DNA from: Gemmatimonadaceae bacterium | GTDB taxonomy: Bacteria; Gemmatimonadota; Gemmatimonadetes; Gemmatimonadales; Gemmatimonadaceae | DNA: 10,138 bases | Assembly: GCA_025357975.1 (NCBI GenBank) | Contig: JANYKY010000029.1 | Coordinates: 1 to 10,138 of the forward strand | Direction of reading: 5' to 3' | In this document: positions 1-6,027 of the stretch, one piece after another | How the letters are laid out: each line of letters starts with the position of its first letter | How positions within the stretch are numbered: position 1 is the first letter of the stretch | Made by a program: the position numbers and the translations under genes | Notes under the pieces: model-generated | What the model saw: the letters and a program-made list of their open reading frames with translations, nothing else | The model's database searches: none | Told to the model about the DNA's origin: nothing

Positions 1-193
1 CCGCATCCGCCAACCCGCTCAGCAGGCGTTCAAGCTCCAGCAGCACTCTTCCAGTGTGATCGACTACGGCCGCTGACTTCTGCGCACGATTTGTCGTCCA
101 GTACGACATGGCGCCCACGGCCAGCACCAGAACGGCGGTTACGAACCCCGCGGCGATCTTCGAGCGGAGAGGCAGAATGAAGCGGTCACTCAT
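1..193 (-). CDS. Sensor histidine kinase, N-terminus (CHASE3-type sensor), partial
   Basis: The gene starts at the ATG complementary to 191-193 and runs off the left edge, so only 64 residues are visible. The protein begins with a short basic stretch (MSDRFILPLRSK), then a hydrophobic transmembrane segment at about residues 13-32. A periplasmic helix follows with VVDHTGRVLLELERLLSGLADA. That pattern (V-x-H-T then LLELERLLSGLxDA) matches the first helix of CHASE3 sensor domains, which in complete proteins precede HAMP, PAS or histidine kinase modules. The output domain lies outside the window, so it could also be a chemoreceptor or a diguanylate cyclase. No strong Shine-Dalgarno sequence is seen. 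It lies 62 bases downstream of the lytic transglycosylase on the same strand, so the two may be co-transcribed. The CHASE3-like N-terminus is fairly clear; the kinase identity is inferred. Confidence 0.72.
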   Translation of the reverse strand, partial: MSDRFILPLRSKIAAGFVTAVLVLAVGAMSYWTTNRAQKSAAVVDHTGRVLLELERLLSGLADA

Positions 194-255
194 CGTGCAA
201 ACTTACCGAATCCGGCGACCCGCTTCAGAACTGTGTTTGGAACTCGAGGCGGCCC

Positions 256-984
256 TCAGTTCGAGAAAGGCTTTATTCCAGGGCCGAACTTGTGTTCTGC
301 CTCAGACCCTTTTCGAGCGAGCCGATAGACGGTGGACGCATAGCGCCAGCAACCAGGAGTGTTGGTTCCGTGAACGCAACCGTTGTAGCCGAGCAGGGCG
401 GCTGGCAGTGTACGGGAGCTTCTGAGATTGTCCGCGAGAATTGCCACGCCATGGCAGATGTTCGCTTCGATATCGAAAAGATCACCGGAGGGACATCCCC
501 ATTTGCCGGCGTGGAAGGGCATTACCTGCATCAGTCCGCGAGCACCGACAGAGCTTCGGGCGGTTGGATTCAACACTGGATTTTCCGTCAGCAGGACGCC
601 CACGAGCAACGCGGAGCCGATGTTGCGGCGATGTCCTTCTTTTACAAGCGATGCCGCGATGCGATTCACGCGACCGCGGTCGCCGGAGTATTTGCCGAGC
701 ATTCCAGCGATACGCTCTTCTTCACTGCCAGGTGCAAAACCACCGTTGGCGAGCAGTCCGCTTTCCGGTTTTCTATCGTCCAGTACGAGATCCAGAATCT
801 CGGTAAGCGATGGACGCTTCGCGACGACGATCGCGGGCGCCAGCGATACGGTCGGAGCGATCGCAGATGTTTCAACGGGGACGCTCCCATTTGTCGCGGA
901 TTTTGCTTCAACACCGATGCCCGCGATCCCGCAAAGCACGACAACAAGCGCGGCCGCGCCCAAGGTTAATTTCGTTCGACTCAT
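256..984 (-). CDS. Secreted lytic transglycosylase (SLT/goose-lysozyme fold)
   Basis: This 242-residue protein most likely cleaves the MurNAc-GlcNAc bond of peptidoglycan in the periplasm, leaving 1,6-anhydro ends. The N-terminus (MSRTKLTLGAAALVVVLCGI) is a signal peptide or anchor. A low-complexity linker to about residue 55 precedes the catalytic domain at about residues 100-225. The motifs of the SLT family are present in order: catalytic Glu134 in LLTENP, SSVGARGLMQVMP (144-156) and the GYN motif (199-201). Four cysteines at 164, 177, 203 and 212 sit inside the domain and could form two disulfides, which fits an exported enzyme. No Shine-Dalgarno sequence precedes the ATG; instead a TATAAG hexamer ends four bases before it, so the mRNA may be almost leaderless. 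The 5' neighbour on this strand is a truncated SMP-30-like gene. The enzyme family is confident; its physiological role is unknown. Confidence 0.9.
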   Translation of the reverse strand: MSRTKLTLGAAALVVVLCGIAGIGVEAKSATNGSVPVETSAIAPTVSLAPAIVVAKRPSLTEILDLVLDDRKPESGLLANGGFAPGSEEERIAGMLGKYSGDRGRVNRIAASLVKEGHRRNIGSALLVGVLLTENPVLNPTARSSVGARGLMQVMPFHAGKWGCPSGDLFDIEANICHGVAILADNLRSSRTLPAALLGYNGCVHGTNTPGCWRYASTVYRLARKGSEAEHKFGPGIKPFSN

Positions 985-988
985 CAGT

Positions 989-994
989 CTTATA
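989..994 (-). promoter_or_regulatory. Possible -10 element of the lytic transglycosylase gene
   Basis: Read on the minus strand, TATAAG ends four bases before the ATG at 984. With normal spacing transcription would begin at or next to the start codon, giving a leaderless message, consistent with the absence of a Shine-Dalgarno sequence. No convincing -35 box is seen. A perfect inverted repeat, TCCTGA-N5-TCAGGA (1004-1020), lies just upstream and could be an operator, but an arm of six bases is also expected by chance. Confidence 0.3.
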
Positions 995-1049
995 CTAACA
1001 AGCTCCTGACTGGTTCAGGAATCGCGGCAGGCTGTTCCGCAGTTCCTGA

Positions 1050-1574
1050 CTACCTAAAGCCGTCGCCGCCAATCGTGACGTCATTCAGCAGCACTGCACC
1101 CTGGGGACGAAGATCGATCGTGGCGATCGGCAATCCCGTTTTTCGATTGAACGCGCGAAGCTGGTCGATGTCGCAGACCCACAGCGTGTCGCCATGGATT
1201 GTCATTCCCTTCGGCGCATCCAGCACCACTCCCGCCTTCCCGCTTTCGGCGAACACTTTTCCATTCGCGAGATTGCCAGCGCTGACTTCGACGATGTATC
1301 CGGCATTGTCGTGATCAGACCCGAAGCCGACCATGTTGGAGATGAAAAACACATCCTGGTCGGTGTCGTATTTGACGGACTCCGGCTGATGGAGATCTCC
1401 AAGCCACGCAATCTCCCTCGCAAGCGGCGGTGCAGACTCGTCGGTGCCTTTTGACCTTACGATGGAGCTCGACTCGCCAGCGCGCGCGCAGGCCGATGCA
1501 GTAAGAACGAGGGCGAAGATGCGCCTCGCGTTCCATCCAGCGCCACGAGGAGTGGCGTTCTGCCTTGACGTCAT
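1050..1574 (-). pseudogene. SMP-30/gluconolactonase-like beta-propeller gene, truncated at its 3' end
   Basis: The start is well supported: GAGGTGA lies five bases before the ATG at 1574. The 174-residue product has a signal-like N-terminus (RRIFALVLTASAC). It then shows propeller motifs of the SMP-30/gluconolactonase/LRE-like family: HQPESVKYDTDQDVFFISNM, LDAPKGMTIHGDTLWVCDID, a RAFNRKTG turn and LNDVTIGGDGF. Family members are about 300 residues or more and continue after this last motif with the second half of the propeller, including further metal-binding or active-site positions. Here the reading frame passes from GGDGF to R and a TAG stop at 1050-1052. The 65 bases before the next gene encode nothing resembling the missing half in any frame. 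It is therefore read as a remnant left by a deletion whose edge is near 1055. Expression of a short propeller fragment cannot be excluded. Confidence 0.78.
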
Positions 1575-1676
1575 TGGCTCACCTCACTCAGGCGGTAGCG
1601 TTCCCCGCGACCAAATCAGCATTATCAGCGAACGACACCTCTGCTTTGCGAGCCTTGTGCCGAGCCACTCAACAAT

Positions 1677-1681
1677 GGAGA
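1677..1681 (+). promoter_or_regulatory. Ribosome binding site deciding the VOC protein start
   Basis: GGAGA ends five bases before the ATG at 1687. The in-frame ATG at 1675 overlaps this motif and has no Shine-Dalgarno sequence of its own, so 1687 is preferred. The 112-base gap (1575-1686) between the divergent SMP-30 remnant and this gene shows no other site I can support. Confidence 0.6.
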
Positions 1682-1686
1682 AATCG

Positions 1687-2100
<414 letters not shown>

Positions 2101-2109
2101 CGGTGGATC

Positions 2110-2139
2110 TGCGAATCTGTACCGTGTACGGGATTCGTA
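2110..2139 (+). other. Stem-loop downstream of the VOC gene
   Basis: TGCGAATC (2110-2117) pairs with GATTCGTA (2132-2139), with one G-T wobble. Inside it GTAC (2119-2122) can pair with GTAC (2126-2129) around a CGT loop. It starts ten bases after the VOC stop codon. There is no T-run after it, so it is not a canonical intrinsic terminator. It could protect the 3' end of the message or assist termination. Confidence 0.4.
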
Positions 2140-2233
2140 AGATTCGACCAAAACGACACAACCGCGCAAACGTTCCGTAGTGCATGCATGTCCAACGAGC
2201 AGAAGACAAACACAACGACGCTCGTTTTTACCT

Positions 2234-2238
2234 GGGAG
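2234..2238 (+). promoter_or_regulatory. Ribosome binding site deciding the zinc-ribbon protein start
   Basis: GGGAG ends five bases before the ATG at 2244. The upstream in-frame ATG at 2184 lacks such a site and would add 20 residues with no recognisable motif, so 2244 is chosen. Confidence 0.65.
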
Positions 2239-2243
2239 TATCA

Positions 2244-2462
2244 ATGCAGACACCATGGCACGAAGGAGACCTTTCAGCGACCACATGCTCGGTTTGCGGC
2301 AAGCAGGTACACGCTCGCTACGAAACCCGCGATGTTCGCATGAGCCGCTCCGCCGTCACGTACTCGAATATCCTCGTCGGAGTCTGCAATGAATGCGACT
2401 CGATGATTTCACTTCCGCGCCAGTCCATCGCGCAAATTCGCGAGCTGAGCGCCTGGAAGTAG
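2244..2462 (+). CDS. Small zinc-ribbon protein, YgiT/MqsA-N-like
   Basis: The product is 72 residues with two CxxC knuckles: Cys15/Cys18 (CSVCGK) and Cys48/Cys51 (CNECDS), expected to bind one zinc ion. Spacing and flanks (CxxCG, then a charged strand ending RDV, then VGVCNEC, then LPRQSIAQI) resemble the YgiT-type zinc finger at the N-terminus of MqsA antitoxins. There is no C-terminal helix-turn-helix DNA-binding domain and no adjacent MqsR-type toxin, so a toxin-antitoxin role is not supported. It lies 143 bases downstream of the VOC gene, with a stem-loop in between, and is followed by a strong terminator, so it probably ends a transcription unit. The function is unknown; a small regulatory or chaperone-like metal-binding protein is possible. 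Confidence 0.75.
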   Translation: MQTPWHEGDLSATTCSVCGKQVHARYETRDVRMSRSAVTYSNILVGVCNECDSMISLPRQSIAQIRELSAWK

Positions 2463-2502
2463 CAGTGCACTAAAAGTCTGGCGCTGTGGGGGCGGCCAGG
2501 CC

Positions 2503-2545
2503 TGCCCGCAATGCGAGAACATCCGCATTGCGGGTGTTTTTATTT
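2503..2545 (+). terminator. Intrinsic terminator after the zinc-ribbon gene
   Basis: An 11-bp perfect stem (CCCGCAATGCG at 2505-2515 with CGCATTGCGGG at 2524-2534) closes an 8-base loop and is followed by a T-rich run (TGTTTTTATTT). Two more G-T wobble pairs can extend the base. It insulates the zinc-ribbon gene from the sigma factor operon downstream. Confidence 0.92.
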
Positions 2546-2703
2546 CCGCTTCTCGAGTGGCTACGTCACTCACGATGGCATTGCCCTTCAGTTCCATCAC
2601 TGAATAGTTGCGCCCTGAAAATTGAATCTGGCAAGCAGCGCACGTCGTTCGGGGTAAGGTATGCAGCCAACCCTTTCCCGATTCGCGTCGACTTACCTGT
2701 TTG

Positions 2704-3303
2704 ATGACTCTCTCAGCGGCAGTCGCTAACCCATCAAGACAAACAGTCATTCCTCGTGCAACGACTGCAAGCTTAGCCGATTTCGCGCTTGTGTCAGCCG
2801 CAGTCGGCGGCGGCGAAGCAGCATTCAGGGAATTGTTTCGGCGGCACACACCACACCTCCTGCAATTTGTTTCGCGGGTTCTCGGGAAGTCAGCCGGCGA
2901 CGCCGAGGATGTCGTGCAGGACACGTGGGTTCGTGCATATCCGGCACTGGTTACGTTCAGAAATGAATCGAGCTTTTCGACCTGGCTCTGCTCCATTGGA
3001 CTAAGAGCAGCACTCGATTCCATGCGCCGCGGCAAGCGCCGAGCCTCCGAGTTTCTTTTCGAGGACGACGATGCGCCTGTCGTGCTTCCTCACCACGATG
3101 AGCGAATGGACATCGAGAAAGCAATCGCGGCACTCTCACCGGGTTATCGCACAATCCTCGTGATGCACGACGTCGAAGGATTTACACACGAAGAAATCGC
3201 CTCGCAGCTGGGCATCGCGCCCGGCACTTCGAAGGCGCAGCTATTCAAGGCGCGACGCGTAATGCGTGCGCTGCTAACGGGACTGGAGAAAAACGATGCA
3301 TAA
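2704..3303 (+). CDS. ECF RNA polymerase sigma factor
   Basis: This 199-residue protein is a group 4 (ECF) sigma factor. A non-conserved N-terminal stretch of about 30 residues is followed by region 2: AAFRELFRRHTPHLLQF, then GDAEDVVQDTWVRAY and STWLCSIGLRAALDSMRR, which bind core polymerase and recognise the -10 element. An acidic linker (FEDDDAP) leads to region 4: IAALSPGYRTILVMHDVEG, then THEEIASQLGIAPGTSKAQLFKARRVMR, the helix-turn-helix that reads the -35 element. The ATG at 2704 is chosen; a TTG at 2701 would add one residue, and no clear Shine-Dalgarno sequence is seen for either. The stop codon overlaps the next gene by eight bases, showing translational coupling with the anti-sigma-like protein. 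The 241-base region upstream holds the terminator of the previous gene and presumably the promoter, which I could not identify. Confidence 0.95.
   Translation: MTLSAAVANPSRQTVIPRATTASLADFALVSAAVGGGEAAFRELFRRHTPHLLQFVSRVLGKSAGDAEDVVQDTWVRAYPALVTFRNESSFSTWLCSIGLRAALDSMRRGKRRASEFLFEDDDAPVVLPHHDERMDIEKAIAALSPGYRTILVMHDVEGFTHEEIASQLGIAPGTSKAQLFKARRVMRALLTGLEKNDA
3285..3288 (+). promoter_or_regulatory. Ribosome binding site of the anti-sigma-like gene inside the sigma gene
   Basis: GGAG near the end of the sigma factor coding region lies seven bases before the ATG at 3296. Ribosomes finishing the sigma factor can therefore restart directly on the overlapping anti-sigma frame. Confidence 0.6.
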
Positions 3304-3670
3304 TGAAGATCAGGAACTGAGGGAGCACGAGCTCGCAGCACTTGCAGCCCTGCCGCGTGAGTTGCAACCCGGCGATCTGCTCGAAGAGCGAGTTGTCCGT
3401 GCGCTGCGAAGCGCTGGACACCTCGGCGACGCGCGCAGAGTCAAACAGCCATGGATGCAGGTTTCTCTACGGATCGCCGCGGCTGCCGCGTTGTTCATTG
3501 GAGGTGTGGCCACTGGGCAATACATGATGACGCGATCCGACACCAATGCACTAGACAATGCGGCGACAATCCGCGCGGCGAATGAGCTCCCGACCGGATC
3601 GACGATGCAACACATGAAAGCGGTGAAGAGCGATGAGAAGGTCGTTGCGGAAAGGGAGATGTGGCTATGA
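3296..3670 (+). CDS. Putative membrane anti-sigma factor, cysteine-free
   Basis: The product is 124 residues. A charged cytoplasmic part of about 50 residues (HELAALAALPRELQPGDLLEERVVRALR) precedes one transmembrane segment at about residues 56-75 (VSLRIAAAAALFIGGVATG). A periplasmic tail of about 48 residues is rich in Met and charged residues. Position directly after an ECF sigma gene, an 8-base overlap and the one-pass topology are what anti-sigma factors show. It contains no cysteine, so it cannot be a zinc-binding (ZAS, HxxxCxxC) anti-sigma factor. The short N-terminal helix pair would be the sigma-binding part. The gene overlaps the PDZ gene by ATGA. Identification rests on context more than on sequence. 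Confidence 0.75.
   Translation: MHNEDQELREHELAALAALPRELQPGDLLEERVVRALRSAGHLGDARRVKQPWMQVSLRIAAAAALFIGGVATGQYMMTRSDTNALDNAATIRAANELPTGSTMQHMKAVKSDEKVVAEREMWL
3654..3658 (+). promoter_or_regulatory. Ribosome binding site deciding the PDZ protein start
   Basis: GGGAG stands eight bases before the ATG at 3667 but only two before an in-frame GTG at 3661, so the ATG is the likelier start. This start overlaps the TGA of the anti-sigma-like gene as ATGA. Confidence 0.6.
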
Positions 3671-4890
3671 AACGTCATCTGGCTATCTGCATCGTATCGG
3701 CGGTCGTCGTCTGCGCACTGATACCGAGACCCGGTGTCGCACAGCTTCCGTCATTCCGAAGCACAGGGCCGTTCGCCTACCTGGGCGTCACCAACGTCCG
3801 CTGCAATTGCACCTTCCATACGGATGATGAAGGGAATCGGGATTTCAGCTTTCGATCGAATCCTGTCGTGGTCGGAGTTTACGCGGGAGGTCCGGCGGAT
3901 GGCTCTCTCGAAGCGGGAGACACGCTTACGGCGATCGACGGCGTATCGCTCACTACTAAGGAAGGCGGGCGTCGCTTGGCCAACGTCCATCCCGGCCAAC
4001 GCGTCACACTGAATGTCAGCCGTGGGCACGAGCGCCTGACACGCCCTCTCCGGGCAGCGAATACCAACTACGGCGACCAACCTGGCGCCGGCGCGTATGC
4101 ACCCGAAGGAACACAGTGGTTCTGGTCACACGACCTCCCCGCCCCTCCCGCTCTTCCAGCGTTGCCGGCTATTCCCGCATTTCCTGCATTTCCTGCATTT
4201 CCTGCATTTCCTGCATTTCCTGCATTTCCGGCAACTGCGCCCTTCGCTGAGCTTCTCCCGCTCCCTTCGATCGCGCCGGTTCCGCGGGTTCCGCCAGTTC
4301 CTCCAACGCCTGGTATCTGGCGAGTTCCTGCAACTCCTGCGGCTCCTGCGGTCCCCGCAGTTCCTCCCATCCCCGACGTACCTACGCCGACCGGCTGGTT
4401 CGGCTTTTCAATCCGCTGCAATGACTGCGGTTGGTCGCTGAGCCGTGGCGATGAGTCGCCAGTCTGGGAATCTGCGTCCCTCCCGGAGCTGTCGATGGTC
4501 GCCCGAGATGGTCCGGCCGGACGGGCGGGATTGATGTCTGGAGACCGGCTTACCGAGATCGATGGTATGTCAATTCTGAGTCCCCGGGGAGCGCGCAGAT
4601 TCGGTGCTGTTCAACCGGGACAGAGAGTTCGCTTGACGGTGGTTCGCAACGGGACGCCACTGACTCGTGAGGTTACACTTGCGACGCGCCCCGAGCTACG
4701 TGCAGCGATTGCAACGTCCCTTCCTTCTGCTCGCGCACTCTCCGCCAGACGCGAGCTGCGATATACGGGTCAGCTCGACAACGTCTCGGTCGAGGTGTGG
4801 AGTCCAGGCGGTCCAACAGTCGAGAAGTCCGGAGAAACCATGGTGATCACCGTTGGTAGATCAGTGATTCGGCTCAAGGTTACCAAGTGA
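3667..4890 (+). CDS. Secreted double-PDZ protein with paired cysteine motifs and Pro-Ala-Phe linker
   Basis: This 407-residue protein has a signal peptide (MKRHLAICIVSAVVVCALIP, cleavage near AQ at 25-26), so it acts outside the cytoplasm. It is an internal duplication. Unit one carries GVTNVRCNC (Cys46, Cys48) and then a PDZ-like domain at about 62-128 (GGPADGSLEAGDTLTAIDGV, then VHPGQRVTLNVSRG). Unit two carries GFSIRCNDCGW (Cys251, Cys254) and then a PDZ domain at about 265-345 (DGPAGRAGLMSGDRLTEIDG, then VQPGQRVRLTVVRNG). The units are joined by about 85 residues rich in Pro and Ala, including (PAF)6 at 170-187. A beta-rich tail follows. No protease domain is present, so it is not a DegP- or CtpA-type enzyme. 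PDZ domains usually bind C-terminal peptides. Translational coupling to the sigma and anti-sigma genes suggests it senses or serves the same envelope response. Confidence 0.88.
   Translation: MKRHLAICIVSAVVVCALIPRPGVAQLPSFRSTGPFAYLGVTNVRCNCTFHTDDEGNRDFSFRSNPVVVGVYAGGPADGSLEAGDTLTAIDGVSLTTKEGGRRLANVHPGQRVTLNVSRGHERLTRPLRAANTNYGDQPGAGAYAPEGTQWFWSHDLPAPPALPALPAIPAFPAFPAFPAFPAFPAFPATAPFAELLPLPSIAPVPRVPPVPPTPGIWRVPATPAAPAVPAVPPIPDVPTPTGWFGFSIRCNDCGWSLSRGDESPVWESASLPELSMVARDGPAGRAGLMSGDRLTEIDGMSILSPRGARRFGAVQPGQRVRLTVVRNGTPLTREVTLATRPELRAAIATSLPSARALSARRELRYTGQLDNVSVEVWSPGGPTVEKSGETMVITVGRSVIRLKVTK
4174..4227 (+). repeat. Tandem 9-bp repeat, six units encoding (Pro-Ala-Phe)6
   Basis: Five identical copies of CCTGCATTT (4183-4227) follow one copy with a single third-position change (CCCGCATTT, 4174-4182). 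They encode PAF six times in the linker of the PDZ protein, within a longer PAx-type region. The near-identical codons indicate recent expansion by slippage; unit gain or loss keeps the frame. Confidence 0.95.
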
Positions 4891-4897
4891 ATCGCGT

Positions 4898-5860
4898 TTA
4901 TCTGATGAAGTCGCGCACCTGTGCGTAAACCGTGGGATCGAGGTACAAATCGCTGTGCCCGATGCAGGCTGTCAGGATATTCGTCGCACCGGACAGGGAA
5001 ACGCTTTCGACAGGCGTAGTGGCCTCGTCACATGGTGTTCGCCAGGTTGCATAGCGCGAGGCTCCGGGAGTCTCGTCTCCAGTATTGAGCGCAACGAGAA
5101 ACCCTGATCCCGGCCGCATTTCCAGGCAGGATTGCAGGGAGCACAAGTTGGCCGTTGTCGTTCCGTGATTGGGGCCTCCCAGCGAAACCCATGCGTCAAC
5201 TTTCGGCGCTCCCCCGAGCGTTCCCGTGTAATACCGGGTGGACAGGCCGCCCATTGAATGTGAAATTAAATCGACCTTTGGCGCGCCTGTCGCGAGGGTG
5301 ACGCTGTCGACTTTCTGTTTCACCAGCTGAGCGATAGTGACGTTCGAGAGGCTCGTGTCGTACGACCACGCTGTCATGTCGCCAATGGCCCAACCATCGA
5401 GCACGAACGAGCCAATCATCTTTGTCCAGATCGCGGCCGACGATGCGAAACCGTGCACGAAAATAATCGGATCGTGTTTTACCTTGACAGCGACGGTCGC
5501 CGTTTTGCCTTCGACTGATGCGGTGATTGTTGCAATCCCGAAGTGGACCGAAGTAATGACTCCATTAGAGCTCACAACCGCGACAACGGTGTCGCTCGAG
5601 GTCCACGAAACAGTGCGATCAGTGAGAAGATTACCGTTCGCGTCCTTCACCGTTGGCGTAAGCTGTCGGTTTAGCCCTGCATAAAGCCTGAGATTGGTCG
5701 AGTCAACTGTTATACCAGCCACACCCACCGGTACGACAGGTGGCGGTGGGGGAGGTGGCGGAGGCGTGACCGGTGCGGGCGTGGTCGAAGAATCGCCGCC
5801 ACACCCCCAGATGAGAAAGATTGTACCGGCAAGAAAAACTTTGCGAGCGCTCAAGTGCAT
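4898..5860 (-). CDS. Lipoprotein lipase/esterase with Ig-like (BIG2-type) domain
   Basis: The 320-residue protein has a lipoprotein signal (MHLSARKVFLAGTIFLIWGC, lipid anchor Cys20), a spacer with nine consecutive prolines (33-41) and one Ig-like domain at about 46-127 (ITVDSTNLRLYAG, then VSWTSSDTVVAVVSSNGVIT and GIATITASVEGKTATVAV). An alpha/beta hydrolase domain follows from 130. DPIIFVHGFASSAAIW forms the oxyanion-hole region. The nucleophile is Ser202 in SHSMGG, with Asp278 (CDE) and His302 (GHSDLY) as likely triad partners. LGGPNHGT is typical of class 2 bacterial triacylglycerol lipases. Cysteines 240/245 and 277/299 could form disulfides. It probably hydrolyses lipid esters at the cell surface or in the periplasm. 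A GTG at 5887 would lengthen the N-terminus, but it fits a lipoprotein signal less well; AGGA lies rather far (14 bases) from the ATG. It meets the PDZ gene tail to tail seven bases apart. Confidence 0.87.
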   Translation of the reverse strand: MHLSARKVFLAGTIFLIWGCGGDSSTTPAPVTPPPPPPPPPVVPVGVAGITVDSTNLRLYAGLNRQLTPTVKDANGNLLTDRTVSWTSSDTVVAVVSSNGVITSVHFGIATITASVEGKTATVAVKVKHDPIIFVHGFASSAAIWTKMIGSFVLDGWAIGDMTAWSYDTSLSNVTIAQLVKQKVDSVTLATGAPKVDLISHSMGGLSTRYYTGTLGGAPKVDAWVSLGGPNHGTTTANLCSLQSCLEMRPGSGFLVALNTGDETPGASRYATWRTPCDEATTPVESVSLSGATNILTACIGHSDLYLDPTVYAQVRDFIR

Positions 5861-6016
5861 AGGATGGAATATTTTCCTACTGCGCACGGGGAATCAACCG
5901 CTGGCGCCAATCAGGATCGCGACGAAGTCCTGGATGATTGAGCCATTGGCTGAATGGTCTCGAGCGCTGGCCCGCTTCTCGCTTTTCTAGCGGCCATATA
6001 CGACTTGTGACCTCTG

Positions 6017-6021
6017 AGAGG
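6017..6021 (+). promoter_or_regulatory. Ribosome binding site deciding the L,D-transpeptidase start
   Basis: AGAGG ends six bases before the ATG at 6028, the start that directly gives a lipoprotein signal peptide. The open frame extends upstream to 5938, but those 30 residues would hide the signal. The 167-base divergent region (5861-6027) presumably holds promoters for the lipase and for this gene; I cannot assign them. Confidence 0.6.
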
Positions 6022-6027
6022 CATTTG

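Noticed and set aside
292..969. A long plus-strand open frame over the lytic transglycosylase
   Set aside because: It is antisense to a gene with clear catalytic motifs and encodes no recognisable domain.
1004..1020. Inverted repeat TCCTGA-N5-TCAGGA as a terminator of the SMP-30 remnant
   Set aside because: The stem is only six pairs and has no T-run on the minus strand; an operator role is equally unproven.
1444..1686. Upstream extension of the VOC reading frame to 1444
   Set aside because: It overlaps the SMP-30 gene and its good ribosome binding site; the extension has no VOC similarity, and a ribosome binding site supports 1687.
2587..2604. Inverted repeat TTCAGT-N6-ACTGAA upstream of the sigma gene as an operator
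   Set aside because: Six-base arms with a short spacer are expected many times by chance in 10 kb, and no second copy was found.
2409..3035. A 208-residue minus-strand open frame over the terminator and sigma gene
   Set aside because: It runs through a strong plus-strand terminator and conserved sigma region 2, with no recognisable motif.
4068..4421. Minus-strand frame with a repeated Gly-Asn-Ala pattern resembling a repeat-rich secreted protein
   Set aside because: It is the antisense reading of the Pro-Ala-Phe repeat; no start site and no other support.
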